A stretch of DNA of 64,000 nt from Ceratothoa steindachneri. Its lineage: Eukaryota > Arthropoda > Malacostraca > Isopoda > Cymothoidae. Positions 23,331 to 38,150 of this stretch are shown piece after piece. The stretch spans positions 104,642,066 through 104,706,065 of the forward strand of contig OZ018321.1 of the NCBI GenBank assembly GCA_963969495.1. The letters are read 5' to 3'. The translations under genes and the position numbers were made by a program. The stretch's first letter is position 1; the number at the start of each line of letters is the position of its first letter. The notes beneath the pieces are model-generated. The model had not been told where the DNA came from. It saw only the letters and a list, made by a program, of their open reading frames with translations, and did no database searches.

Positions 23331-24720
23331 AGGTTTTATTTTCGTTGAGCCCTGTTTTTTTTTATAGGTCTTTTAATCTCTCCTCTCCCCGTTGCCTTAC
23401 CCTAACCCTTTTAGTTTACTTATTCTTAGAATTATTCATTTTCATGTCAACTTCCCTTTTTATCATCACACTAATCACATGTCATGTTGTAAAGCGGAGG
23501 AAGTATGTTTATTCATTTTCTCTTACTTCTTGTATTTCTCGAGCAAGACGTGAATTAAAGTTCGATCTTACTTGGAATACTTAGTTTGTTCTCTTTTCTC
23601 TGGGTTAAATCTACATAGATTGACTGTTCTTATACATTGATTGTACCTCAATGGATACAGTGGCTTTAAAGTAAAATTTAAGTTATTCTACACACAAATG
23701 GCAAAGAAGACATTTTATATTTCATATTTAAATGATCACTTGCTTAGATATTGTTTCTGCTGATGCAGTTAAGCGACTACAATTAACTTATTTATAAATA
23801 GAGTAGATAAATACAAGAAAGGACTTCATTATAAATAAATGGGTTAAAATTATCTAAAGGAAAGTAAATAAGTACACTGAAGCAATTTCATAATAGGTAT
23901 GCTCCCTGATGTTCGCTTTTTCACATAATCATTTTTTGCTTTTTAAAATCCTCACTTGTCGGATTGTTTGCCATTCCCAAAACAAGTCTCCTTAGAGAGA
24001 TAGGATTTATCAGATATCTATAAATAAGAAAAATAAATATAAATTAAATGTTTTTATAGCTATTTACATCCAAATAGATGATGCAATGCTTTGGTATATA
24101 TATGAAGGACCTGATATCCACCAGATTCAATATAACATTCTCGGTGGGGCATCAGTTTCAACTGGAGCCCTAGATGAACAGACGCTGATGTCATAACGAA
24201 TGAGTCACTACTCAAATTTCTTTTAGAGCTTTAAAAGTTGAAAGTAATAATTATGAGTGACTGTGTTGAATGTGAGAAAAATTCCTAGATGCTTGTAACA
24301 TAATTCTTGCTCTCAACGTCAGTGTTTTTGATTAAATGAGATTGCTATCAAAGTTTTTATCATCATTAACCTTTTCGCTCTGTTCTTTTTCATTTTTTTA
24401 GTCGTTTTTTGCCTGCGTCTAATATTTTTCCAGTGAAGGAAAGCACTTCATTTGTTTCTTTTCTCAAAAATTTGAATTTGTAATAATACTATCCAGAATA
24501 ATCAACTAATTGCTGTCCAAAAACAAGCATCTTTTCTTTCTTTTAATCAACCGTGCAGGTATACTCAAGATCTTCTTATTTAACCCACAACCTAACACTC
24601 TTACCTTCCTCCCTCATTTCCGGTCGCCCCCCAAAAACCCGCATCTAAAATAACAAGGTCCACTGACCAAAGTCGTGTGCTCTCAATTATTCTGATTTAT
24701 AACTTTAAGACCTTCAAACT
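23331..24720. other. No gene seen
   Basis: AT-rich DNA without a recognised domain, repeat or element boundary. The short open frame at 23345-23584 has no recognisable feature. Confidence 0.5.
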
Positions 24721-24724
24721 TTCA

Positions 24725-25095
24725 ATAGTTCCTGAACTAACTTTAGGATGACCTTGGCAATTATTTTATTCGAAACAGAATGTAAAATAACATAAAGGTT
24801 TCAAATTTCGTTAGAATCGGCCGAATAGTTATGATGTTATTGCTAAGTAATTCCCCGGCTAACCTTAGGAGGACTTTTTCAATTATATCATCCTTATGAC
24901 AATCTAAAATAACGTAAGGTCTTGAAATTCCATTGGAATAGGCTGAATAGTTATGATGTTATTGCCAAAACAAAATAATTTCCGGGCTAACCTGGGGAGG
25001 ACCTTGACAATTATATCATTCGAAAGAGAATGTACAACAACATAAGGGGCTCACATTTCGTTAGAATCGGCCGAATAGTTACAATGTTATTCCTA
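24725..25095. repeat. Tandem repeat, about 125-bp unit, three copies
   Basis: The phrase CCGAATAGTTATGATGTTATT or a near variant recurs at 24821, 24943 and 25071 (spacing 122 and 128). It is preceded each time by a conserved segment with GACCTTGGCAATTATTTTATTC-type sequence. The copies differ at many positions, so the array is old. Confidence 0.88.
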
Positions 25096-26985
25096 AAACA
25101 AAAGAAAAGCAAAACAGGGACCGACCCATCGCCCGACCGACATAGTGAGATATAAAGTCGCATGCGACTAAAACGGTTCCACCCTATAAAAAGTTACCTA
25201 TCACATTCGAAATACGAAAGTGTTGCATTGTCCAAAAGAGAGAGAAAAATACCTAAACCATTCTATATAAAATCTAATAAAAGAATAAAGAAATTATTGC
25301 GTGGACAATAAGATATAATAGAAAACTATTAAATATTCAAAACAAGGGATCCCCTCTTGCCGGAAAATCTAAACACGAAAATCATATTCTAATACGGTAT
25401 TTCTAAAATACATTAGAGCCCCGAATTCCCTGAATACAGAAAACGGAGTTAGGCAAATACGAAGTCGACGACAAATATATTTCCAAATTTACAATAATTG
25501 AAGCTTGAATTTGTGGATAGAAGGGAGGGTTTGAAAAGTTTTAGCCTCTCTCACACATACAAGCAAACACATACGAAACAAGCAATAATAATGATAGAAT
25601 TTTTTGACTCACACTAAGTATTAAAACAAAAATACTTACACATGCATGCAATTAGTAGTTCTAAACACAAACTACAGTCTCATACACATTTATGTACAAC
25701 ATATACAAACAATGAAGTGAGAAACAAGAATAAAATATGACATACAAACCCCAACATACAGAAACAAACGTAGGAATTAGCAGAAGTTACAGAAATCATG
25801 GCTTAAAAAGATATGGCAGACAGATCAAGGTAGGAACAAAAGGTGGCCTGAAACAAGTACACAGAAGTGAATATAATGTGAAGCAGATGAGCTTAGCTAT
25901 TTTACAGTCTACAAGGCCGAAAAAAGCAGTTACTATAGTAACAGGTAGCCACTTTCATACTGCATCGAGCACACATGGAGGACGCTCATTATCCAGTCCA
26001 AGCACGTTACCATAATATTGTAAATTTAGTTGAGATATTATCACAGTTTACTTCTCATTGTATTCATTCCATTTTCTTTCTTTTAGCCCTCCTCCCCCTC
26101 CATAAAGCTGCTAACCATGGAATATATCCCCAAAGATTGCATTAGAAATCTTATAGCAAACTTCACTTTTCACTTCACTTCAATCTCTAAAAAACTGTTG
26201 GATATTAAGGGGCAAAAGAATTCAAGATGATGATATAAGTCATCAAGTGTAATATACGAATAGATTTAATAATAATGATGAAATTGGTTCGGTGATGAGA
26301 GAAAAGAGAAACAGAATGTGAGGACTGTGATGATGAAATGTACAGACAGCAATGAGAAGTGAAACTGATTTTTTTTTTACTTCTTTTAACTCAGATTTTT
26401 GCTCTTCTCCCAGGCCTTTCTCTCTTACTGTAAAATTACAATTTTACATCATATTAGAACCATGACAGCTACTTCAAGTTCGAACTGAATTGAAACTCCA
26501 TCGGAAACGTAACCCTACGTAATGTTACTTAACTCATTTGAGCGAATAAGCTGCATTGCCCCTCAATTAGCCCACAGTCCAGAAGTGAGAGAGATAAACC
26601 TGCTTTAGGCTCCTGCTATAGAAATAGGTGAGGTAAATAGCCGATAATATAATGTGTATATATTCTGACACTCATCATTATCAATTAAAATATAATTAGT
26701 TGAGAAATCTTTCGCAAAATCAACTCAACCTATAACCTTATTCACATTCCTGCCAGAAAGATAACTTGACCCCCACAAGGGTATGCTTCCTAATGATAAA
26801 AAAGTTGAGGTGAGTATAAAGAGAATAAAATAAATGAAACATCAGCAATATTGAATTTTGAGAAGGCGATGAGGATTTTAAAACATCGTGGAATAAAGTG
26901 TTGCAGAGAGAAGTCAGTTGAAAAAAAATCCGGTTGCGAATTTGCCCCGATTTTTCGAATAAGTAATCGTAGAAGAGATTTTTAA
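25096..26985. other. No gene seen
   Basis: AT-rich sequence. The open frame at 25737-26015 is rich in Lys, Arg and Ser and shows no domain. No repeat shared within the window was recognised. Confidence 0.5.
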
Positions 26986-26989
26986 GGGC

Positions 26990-27275
26990 TCGGAATTGAT
27001 CCTCACCATGAAATTATAGGGCCATCATCCTAGCTTCGTTACCTAGCCACTGACTGGGCAAGCCAATTAAACTCAGTGCCAACCTCAAGCCCGGATAAAT
27101 AGGGAGGGTTGGAGTGAGGAAGAGCTTCCGTCCGTAAAATCTCTGCCAAAACCCTAATGGAGGAAGGAGTCTTTTACTGAGTGCACTAAACAGAAACCTT
27201 TGGAAACGACTCATCAAGAACGGCGACCCTAGGTAGGGGAATGCTAAGAAGAAGAAGAAGAAGAAGAGAGAAGTC
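26990..27275 (+). mobile_element. SINE-like or LINE-tail unit with (GAA)n end
   Basis: The segment ends GGCGACCCTAGGTAGGGGAA followed by a GAAGAAGAAG run (27248-27268). That is the style of 3' ends of short retroposons in many invertebrates: a GGCGACCC phrase and an A-rich trinucleotide tail. The 5' limit is uncertain and no polymerase III boxes were confirmed. The minus-strand frame 27328-27014 is not a gene. Confidence 0.45.
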
Positions 27276-27812
27276 CGGCAACAGTATGGATTTGCCCTCT
27301 CTCGGGACGCAGCCCTGAAAAAAAACACCTTCCTGTCAGGGGGTTACGCAGGTGTAGAATAAGGATTGAGGCTTGGCCTCACTATATTATGATATATTTC
27401 GGAAGGAATCAACCCTCTGGGGAAATGTAGACATAGTCTCGATGGTCGGGTCCAAATACAACCGTTTATCGTCTTATCACGAAACGCCGCAGGTCATTGG
27501 AGGAAATTTCCCTCTTGTGCTGTTAGAGAACCACTTTGCTGTAACCTTTGAGTTACAGCAAACTGTTCTATATGGTAATAATTTGATTTGCTAATATCAT
27601 TATTATTTTGAATGAACATCCACTTTGTTTATGTTGTCACAATCTACTGGCTTAACTTCTAACTTCTTTTGTAAAAAGCTGTCAAAATCAAAATTATAGA
27701 GATGATTCATCTAAATCACTTTTCCATGATTTTTTGCAAGAATTTGTGGCTAAATAAAATTAAGTTGTAATCGCTGCTTCCTACGAGCTCTCGTGTATCT
27801 AACAGTGGATAT

Positions 27813-28048
27813 TAATGTTTTTCTATGGTTCAAATTACGTACAATTGCCTAGGAATGGCTAAATGAGGCTTCTGACACTAGATGCTGCCACCCAGCGCCA
27901 AATCCGATGGCAGATTTGAAATCTTCAGGGTGAAGAACCATATTTCCCATGGTCTTATGAGTCATTTCATGGCTCTAAATGGGTACAATTGAATTATACT
28001 CCTTTTGAAAAAAGCGACGCCTAGACCTAGCGCTTCGCAGCAGGTAAT
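27813..28048 (+). repeat. Dispersed 240-bp repeat, copy 1
   Basis: Matches 40980-41218 nearly end to end, beginning ATGGTTCAAAT and ending in a GCGACGCCTAGACCT...CGCTTCGC...GCAGGTAA phrase. It is short, non-coding and present twice, so probably a SINE or MITE. The GCGCTTCGC-like end can form a small hairpin. Confidence 0.8.
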
Positions 28049-28359
28049 AAAAAAAATTAGTAACAGAAATAAAGCATACAAGTCAATGACAATAAAACGT
28101 GTTTCAGACAAACACTCGAAAGTATATAACACTGCAAAGAACAGTTAAGTCACTCGTTAGAATGTAAAACACAATAAGGAAATCAGAGTCGTGTTACGAT
28201 TCAAAGCAAATCCTAAGGAATTCTAAGAAAATTAAGCAAGAGGTATTTTTATCATTAAAAAAATATGTTTAACCAATCTCTTGCAATGCAACAGGTGTTG
28301 TTTCCAATGATTAGAAAATGACAAACATCGACACTATATAAAAAATAGAAGAGAAAGAA

Positions 28360-29330
28360 AAATTGAAATAATTTTAGGCCGATTAGCTCGACCTCAGTTG
28401 TAAGGAAACTGCTTGAGGTAATAATTGCTGCTAGAATTATCTACCATCTTGTGGAACATAAACAAATAACGTATCGTAGCATGGCTCTATGAAACACATA
28501 TCGTGTTTGACAAATACAGGCTAATTTATTATCTATGATAAAAGAACAACAGTGGATATTGTTTATCTGAACTTTAGAAAGAATTTAAATAAGGTTGCCC
28601 ATAGGAGATTAATGTATGCAAAGGTAAAGGCGTTTAGAATTTCGGGAAAAGTAACAAATTGATAGGAAAATTACCTTAGAAACCGACAACAAAGAGGAGT
28701 TGCCAAATGATCGACATCGCAACAGGGGTAAATGGATTGCCAACAGGTTTAGAAATTTAACCACTAATATATATATTAATGAAATAGATGTGGGAATTAT
28801 TAATAGAATTTCTAAGTTTGCGGACGATATTACACTGAATTCTGTAGATATTGATAAACTTTAATTAGGCATGGAAATGAGAGATATATGGTCTGTGACA
28901 TCGCAAATATCATCTAATCGAGCGAAGTGTAAGAATATAAATATATGGTACAAAAAAGTCCTAAAAAGAGTATACATGACTAGATTTGACATTGGACAAA
29001 AGAGAAAAAATAATATGGGAAGGTAGAGAAGAAAACAATGAAGATACTGACTTAGATCAAGTTACAGTTTCAATTTCAATATGAAGAGATCATCTCCGCA
29101 TAAATAATTCGTGAGGCCATATTTGGAGTATTGTGCACAGGTGTAGACACCTTCAGAAAAGAGGTCAAAGAATGGAAAAGTGCAAACTAGGGAAAATAAA
29201 TCAAGATTAGGCATTAGGCACAAAAATAAAAGAAACTAGACCAACAAAATTGATCTTATTCTCATTTAGGACAAGAAGATTGTCAAGACAATTAGTTAGC
29301 GGTTACATAATTTTACTTCATATTTTATTT
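28360..29330 (+). mobile_element. CR1-like LINE fossil
   Basis: The plus strand reads RPISSTSVVRKLLEVII near 28380, then a TGVNGLPTG region where [13 protein letters not shown] is expected (about 28722). INEIDVGIINRISKFADDI (28773-28830) follows, with the catalytic FADD, and the C-terminal block VRPYLEYCAQVW is near 29110. It has many stops. The 5' part (endonuclease) and the 3' end were not seen. Confidence 0.75.
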
Positions 29331-29404
29331 GCGAACAACATCTCACTCGTGAAAATGGTTAGAAGTTAGTGGCAAAAAGACTCTTCAGTACTGCGTGTGG
29401 CAAT

Positions 29405-29410
29405 TATTTA

Positions 29411-29474
<64 letters not shown>
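29405..29474. repeat. (TA)n microsatellite
   Basis: An uninterrupted TA run directly before a SINE-like unit. Confidence 0.97.
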
Positions 29475-29477
<3 letters not shown>

Positions 29478-29489
29478 AAAGTAGCACGA

Positions 29490-29765
29490 GAGAATGATGA
29501 AAATGAATCCATTAAACAACTTTGAAAGAGAAAACGGAATAATTTTTTTCCTTGCAGTAATATTTTTATTGCCTTTTTCGAAAAAATCCGTGTGGGGAAG
29601 TGATTCGAACCAGGCCCACTGAGGCAGCGAGCACCGCTTTGATCACAGTTAAAAGTATGCTGTTAGTACACTACGCTACGCAGAGAAGCAAAAAATTCTC
29701 TGAATAGAATAGCTTTTAAGGAACACTTTCGCAAGCTCTAACGGAGACTATGAAAGAAATAGAAA
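29490..29765 (-). mobile_element. tRNA-headed SINE-like repeat, copy 1
   Basis: On the minus strand a box A-like TAGCGTAGTGT (29668-29678) and a box B-like GGTTCGAATC (29602-29611) lie about 57 bases apart. The stretch between them, around CACTGAGGCAGCGAGCACCG (29617 onward), is shared with 32725-32765. It is flanked on both sides by TA arrays. It does not fold as a convincing tRNA, so it is a SINE head rather than a tRNA gene. Confidence 0.6.
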
Positions 29766-29775
29766 ATTAATTAGA

Positions 29776-32630
<2,855 letters not shown>

Positions 32631-32631
32631 C

Positions 32632-32830
32632 TTTCACGAACCGCAAGAAACAGAAAAACAAGATATCTTTTCTTCGGGAATGTTATTTCCTAATTCGCAA
32701 AAATTCCGTACAGGGGTGGGAATCGAACCGTGCACACTGAGGCAGCGAGCAACCGCTTTGATCTCAATTAAAACGTCCTTTAGACCACCTTGGGAACCGT
32801 ACCTTAAAAGCTTTTTTATTCGGAAGATTT
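32632..32830 (-). mobile_element. tRNA-headed SINE-like repeat, copy 2
   Basis: On the minus strand a box A-like TGGTCTAAAGG (32778-32788) and a box B-like GGTTCGATTC (32721-32730) are spaced as in a tRNA promoter. The segment between them shares a stretch of about 28 bases (around CACTGAGGCAGCGAGC) with 29617-29644. A second box A-like phrase, GACTGGTCTAAGAG, sits on the plus strand near 32849. It is flanked by TA arrays on both sides. Confidence 0.6.
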
Positions 32831-32879
32831 TAGTTTTCCGCGTAGCCGACTGGTCTAAGAGACTACTCGGGACATTGCC

Positions 32880-32984
<105 letters not shown>

Positions 32985-33241
32985 AACATCTACGAAGAAA
33001 AATAAAACACGGGAGATCTGCGAGACCTTACGACTAATCGTCCTTTACAAAGTAGACTGAAGCAAGAAGAAACAAGACGAAATTTTTACAAAGAAGACGG
33101 ACACACGTATTTGATAGATGGATCCATTAGGATTATAAGGGCATTAACAGGTACCTGAAAACCAACCAATTTCGGCAGACTTAATTCTTTAGACGAAGGG
33201 CCTTGCAGATCGTCCGTGTTTTATTTTCCTTCGTGGCTGTT

Positions 33242-33245
<4 letters not shown>

Positions 33246-33311
<66 letters not shown>

Positions 33312-33348
33312 GAGTATATTCATCGCGTTTTTTATTTTCTTGATTCAG

Positions 33349-33427
<79 letters not shown>
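33246..33427. repeat. Two (TA)n arrays with a 40-bp spacer
   Basis: TA runs at 33246-33310 and 33350-33427 are separated by a short unique segment. Together with earlier arrays they make this 4-kb stretch the densest TA region of the window. Confidence 0.95.
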
Positions 33428-33435
<8 letters not shown>

Positions 33436-33440
33436 CTTTA

Positions 33441-34260
33441 TATACATTAAATGGCCTTTCTGTGTGTGTGTGTGTGTGTGCCTGTCTGTCCATTTATAGG
33501 GATCAAAAAATCATGTTCTAACTCTCTCCCTCTCTTCCCGCATTATCCACCCTATTATCCCCCTTTCTACCTCCCTCCCCCTCCTCTCTCCCTCCCTCGC
33601 TGCCCCATCTCTCCATATCCCACTCCCTTCCCTCCTTTATCCCTTTTTCCTCTCTCCTTCCCCTTTATTCTTCTCCCTCCTTTATCCCTACCCCTTTCCC
33701 CCTCCTTTCCCCTTCCTTCTTTCCCCTCTCTCCCCACCACTCACCCCCTCCTCCTCCCACTCTCCCCTCTCTATTTCGCTTTCTTTCCCATCTCTCTTAC
33801 ACTCCTCTCTCCTCCTTTTTCCCTAACATCTCTCCTCTTCCTCTATCTCTCACCTCTCTCTCTTTCTCACCCACTCGCCCCTCTTTCTCCCCTTCTACTT
33901 TCCTACAAAAGGACATCGAAATCAAAGGAATATTTTTTTGTTAAATTCCCGTTCTTAAAATATATTAATAGATAAGACGCTCGATCTGTTTCTGTTGCCA
34001 CAACGTTGTTCGCTTATAACTAACAGTCAGTCGCGCATGAGCGTAAACTGCCGAGCACGCTGGGTTGAAAGTTTACTTATTGTTAAGTATAAGATATGAT
34101 AGGGAGAGTGTGTACCTCTCCTGAATCGGTCTTCAGCCTATAAATAATAATATTCAGCAATGAAAGATATTTTGGGGCCACAATATAATAATTTCAAACA
34201 ATGGTCATCTGCATTTATTTTAGACAGGACTTTTTATCCCGGGCAACACCCTGGACTTTA
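33441..34260 (+). repeat. Duplicated repeat R, copy 1
   Basis: It starts with a (TG)n run and CTGTCTGTCCATTTATAGG, passes through a pyrimidine-rich block, then CCTACAAAAGGA, then a segment from TGTTCGCTTATAACTAACAG (34005) to ATAATTTCAAACAATG. All these blocks recur in order at 34287-34580 and 35497-35720. The long Pro/Ser/Leu open frame at 33451-33975 reflects the pyrimidine bias and is not a gene. A CCCGGGCAACACCCTGG hairpin lies at about 34238. Confidence 0.75.
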
Positions 34261-34286
34261 TATATGTCTGCTAGTCTAGATAATAA

Positions 34287-35720
34287 AAATTAAGTTTGTT
34301 TGTGTTTGTGTATGTCTTTCCATTTATAGGAATCAAAAATTTTTGTTCTAAATCTCCCTCTCTCTTCCCTCATTATCATCCATATATCTCTCCCCCTCAT
34401 CTCTCTCCCTGCTTTCTCTCCCACTCTCTCCCTCTGCCTTCTATCCCTACCCACTCTCTCCATCCCCTTCCTTTTCTACCTATCTTCACCCTCTCTCCCC
34501 CTACAAAAGGATATCTAAACTAAGATTTAAAAAAATTAAAAAATAGCGTTCTTAAAATATTAGGTAGATAAGACCGATCTTGTGGAAGAATAAGGAGAGA
34601 GAAAAGGAATCCCTCCCCCCCTGACTTTCCCAGTTCGCCTTTGACCGCTCTAAATTTGTTTGTCCTATATACTGCGAAAATTAGAACAATGGAGAGACCA
34701 TTAAGTGGGCTATGGACCCTTATCGCGACTCAAAGCAATTGAGGAAGTCTCTCACCGTCTAGATAATTTAGGAGTATATATTCGACACTTCAAAGTTCAC
34801 AAGCAGATTGTGTCTGAACCGCCGTCTAGTACGTTAGCCGTTAACGTCTTCGTTAGTCGAGAGGGAATCGACTACATTCTTGTCCAGAGAAGAATTGAGT
34901 GATTTTCGAAGAGCCAAAAAAGAGCTAGTCGTCACACAGTGTTGTTCGTGGAGATAGTTTTAGGCGCGCTCCTTCTCTTCTCACCAAGTCTTCGGATTTT
35001 AAGTATCGGAAGAAGCCATCCCTGAAGCATACTCCATTTGCCTCTTAAGGATAAGAGGCCAAATCTTCAATTTTCCGAAGTTGGATTGAGCGTCTCATGG
35101 GACGCCAACAAGTTCAAGGTCGAACGTTCCTCCCTGGTCCTATTCGCCGCACATCAGGGTAAAAGGGATTTAACCCCCGCTTCGTCACGCACCTCCCACC
35201 TTTACAGCGTCGAACCTCAAGGATCCCCTTTGCTCTAAAACTTGCATAATTGTAAGATCATTTCTTGATTAATTATCCCTCGGTTCAAACTTAACTGATA
35301 GGTGTCAATCAATCATTGCTATTTAACTTGCCCTATATGTGTATGTAATCTTTAGTTCTATTAAAGTATATTTATGTAGCCGTGTTTGAATATTCCTTGG
35401 CATAGAAAATGTGTATTTAAAGCACTCTTAGAGCTATCCCCAGAGGGAGCCAGTGTGCGTATAACAGCGTACACCTGGTCATACCACGATAGATATATTT
35501 CTTTGGCTTTAACTTGTTCGCTTATAACTAAAGGTCAGTTAAACGTAAGCACAAACGGTCGGGCGTATGCAGTGAAACGTTTGCTCGTTTTAAGTATATT
35601 ATAAGATAGGGAGAGTGCGCATCTCTGCTTAATTGGCCTTCAACATAAAAAAATCAACAAGTAAAGATATTTTTGTGTAACGGTATAATAATTTTAAACA
35701 ATGTTACAAATGTGCCTAGA
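34287..35720 (+). repeat. Duplicated repeat R, copy 2, split by a solo LTR
   Basis: The first part, 34287-34580, matches the start of copy 1 through CTACAAAAGGATATC and AGATAAGACCGATCT. The second part, 35497-35720, matches copy 1 from TTGTTCGCTTATAACTAA to ACAATG. A 911-bp LTR-like unit absent from copy 1 lies between the two. Confidence 0.75.
34581..35491 (+). repeat. Solo LTR, family B
   Basis: A 911-bp unit begins TGTGGAAGAATAAGG and ends CATACCACGATA, an ending very like family A, though the interiors differ. Flanks GATCT (34576-34580) and GATAT (35492-35496) fit a 5-bp duplication with one mismatch. Copy 1 of the surrounding repeat lacks it. The open frames at 34705-34902 and 35038-35238 are LTR sequence without domains. 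Confidence 0.72.
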
Positions 35721-35779
35721 TGGAAGTAAATCAAATCGATATCTCTGCTCTCCTGCGCGCGGGCCAAAACAAGAACAAC

Positions 35780-36720
35780 ATTACAAAGTGACTCAACGTC
35801 ACCCTAATGATCGTCCACAGAGTCACAGAGAGGCCTAAAAATGAGAGAGACATAAAAAATCGACCTCGTTCAGTCAGATACCAAGTCTTCAACGGTTTGT
35901 CTATGAGAAATGCCTTCGAAATTGCTCTAAATGCAAAAACGACAGCGCTCGCGAAGAAGAATATCTCGGTGGTCCCAGTGTTCAATGCCGTAAAGAAGGA
36001 GGGCACCGAGTGCCTCAGTTGCGTGGAAAGGCCTCTGCTCGCCGAACATATGCGAAGACAACGTCAAGAGTGCTGTGGTCTCCTTCTCAACAACCTGAAG
36101 CGTTATGGTAATCGAATTGTCATTATTTTCTGAGGAAAAAAAGCTCGCGATCAATCCAGTCATCAACAAGCATAAAAACTGCAAGTTCAGCTTCGGCGAT
36201 GACTTATCCAAGATTCGCTAGCTATCCACGATCAAGTATCTGGTCTCCGTGATGATGTTTGGGGTCGTGGCTTTGAATGGCGATAAGTTTGCGCCAGTGT
36301 GGTTCGAGGCAAGTTATAGGCTCACCGCGGCTGATTACAGGGACATCTTAGCCACAAAAGGTATGCCGCGGGTGAGAAAGATCACGAAGAAGGCAAACTA
36401 GTTCTTTTAGCAGGACGGTGCCTCAGTTGACTTGGCCAAGACCGTTTAGAAGTGGTTGATTTTGAAGATGAATTTTTGGTCGAAGGAGTTTTGCCGCCAG
36501 AGAGGCCCGACCTCAGTACTCTCGACTACTGCGTGTGGGCGCATGTCGTCGGCAGCAAGACCTGCAAGGTGCGTCATGGTAACATTGACGAGCTAAATTT
36601 CTCCGGAAAGTGCTTGTGGGCCAGCAACGACTGTGTATCCTTTAGCTCTTGCCTGGGCACGTTTTCGCCACCAAGGGCGGCCACATTGATTAATTTTACA
36701 ATTAAACACATATTTATAAG
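35780..36720 (+). pseudogene. Mariner-superfamily transposase fossil (WPPQSPDLNPLDY type)
   Basis: The N-terminal open piece 35807-36133 has basic helix-turn-helix style sequence. Across frames, 36240-36300 reads a MMFGVVALNGDKFAPVWFE-like block with the conserved middle strand. 36410-36425 carries QDGASVDLAKT, where QDGAPAHTAKT (second Asp) is usual. 36505-36560 carries RPDLSTLDYCVWAHVVGSKTCK, in the position of SPDLNPLDYSVW with the third catalytic Asp. It is dead by stops and frameshifts. Confidence 0.72.
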
Positions 36721-36884
36721 TTAAACACTAAAAGAACTTCTCCAGCTGCATCAAAACTATCATTGTTTCCTTTGTTGAGAGTATCAAAAGAGTGTAGCAA
36801 GACTTTTGCAATACCCGCTATATTTAGCAAATTTTAGTCAGTTTGTCCTATTGAATTCTTCTGTCGATCTCACTCGAAAAAACT

Positions 36885-37757
36885 GGCCTGTGAACTCAAC
36901 TCGCTGACAGCCTCTAGGACACTTTAGAACAGGCCACAAGCTTTCGTCGTTTTGTCTCGTTTTAGGGCAATGAAAACCCTTGTAATCCCAGCCCTCAGTT
37001 CATCTCATGTGTTACAGATGGATTTCTTGGTCTCTCGTTCCACCCCGCCTATAACAAAAAAAACTCGAGTGGATTGCAGTCAAGCGTATTTGGAGGCAAA
37101 ATGTCAGGTGCTGTGTAGCCGAAAAATTCTCCGACAAACAGGCGTGAATCTTTCGGCTAGTATGGCAGAGCACAGGGTCGTGAACTTAACTCGCTGACAG
37201 CCTCTAGGGCACTTCAAAACAAGCTTTCGTCGTTCTTTCTCGTTTTAGGGCAATGAAAACCCTTGTAATCCCAGCCCTCAGTTCATCTTATGTGTTACAG
37301 ATGGATTTCTTGGTCTCTCGTTCCACCCCGCCTATAACAAAAAAAACTCGAGTGGATTGCAGTCAAGCGTATTGGGAGGCAAAATGTCAGGTGTTGTGTG
37401 ATCGAAAAATTCTCCGACAGACAGGCGTGAATCTTTCGGCTAGTATGGCAGAGCACAGGGTCGTGAACTCAACTCGCTGACAGCCTCTAGGGCACTTCAA
37501 AACAGGCCACAAGCTTTCGTTGTTCTGTCTCGTTTTAGTGCAATGAAAACCCTTGTAATCCTAGCCCTCAGTTCATCTTATGTGTTACAGATGGATTTCT
37601 TGGTCTCTCGTTTCACCCCGCCAATAACAAAAAAACCCTGAGTGGATTGCAATCAAGCGTATTGTGAGGCAAAATGTCAGGTGCTGTGTGAACGAAAAAT
37701 TCTCCGACAGACAGGCGTGAATCTTTCGGCTGGTATGGCAGAGCACAGGGTCGTACT
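36885..37757. repeat. Tandem triplication of a transposase 3' segment, about 290-bp unit
   Basis: The phrase TCGCTGACAGCCTCTAG starts near 36901, 37191 and 37473 (spacing 290 and 282). Each unit contains ACCCTTGTAATCC, AGCCCTCAGTTCATCT and CTTTCGGCTAGTATGGCAGAG or near variants. On the minus strand each unit reads the C-terminal part of a mariner-superfamily transposase, from the CHTS region to the end. The units are very similar, so the triplication is younger than the decay of the fossils around it. Confidence 0.92.
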
Positions 37758-38150
37758 CCCACACGTAAGTCCTCTCTGCACCTAGGCGGTCAATCCTTGT
37801 CTTCACCTCCTCTTTCAGAATTGCAATGTAGCTATAGGTGTTCAACCTCCAGACTTTAGGGAAAAAGTGGGGTGGAATGACGTCATCTTCACTACTGACG
37901 AGCCCGAAGACTTTCTTTGTTGATGAAATATTCATCTGCATATTCTGGGCACATTCTTGTGTGCAACAGCAAGCCACTTGTTGTTCTAGAAGTTGATATT
38001 CTGATCTTATTAGAAATTCGTCTCATCAGAGAAGAACTAACCGTGTTTGGCTGCAATGGTTGTTTGAACTTATTGTTCACCTACTTGGTTTGCTTGAGTC
38101 GCTTTTCCTGCATCACCTTGGAGAGATAGATTTTAAGCTTTATCCGCAAA
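37585..38150 (-). pseudogene. Mariner-superfamily transposase fossil (upstream part)
   Basis: The open piece 37977-37585 carries KVFGLVSSEDDVIPPHFFPK, the conserved central strand, then YVWEYDPVLCHTSRK in the place of YVWQQDSAPCHTSR. Here the second catalytic Asp is kept as DPVLCH. The protein then runs into the third unit of the tandem repeat, which holds its C-terminus. Upstream at 38080-37892 only weak helix-turn-helix remains are seen. The usual SPDLNPLDYYVWG block is heavily altered. Confidence 0.72.

Noticed and set aside
29602..29680. Possible tRNA gene
   Set aside because: Box A and box B are present but no convincing cloverleaf or acceptor stem could be formed, and a related unit lies at 32.7 kb, so it is treated as a SINE head.
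33451..33975. 174-residue Pro/Leu/Ser-rich open frame
   Set aside because: It arises from a pyrimidine-rich tract with no stops; the duplicate at 34296-34523 differs in length and frame, as expected of non-coding repeats.
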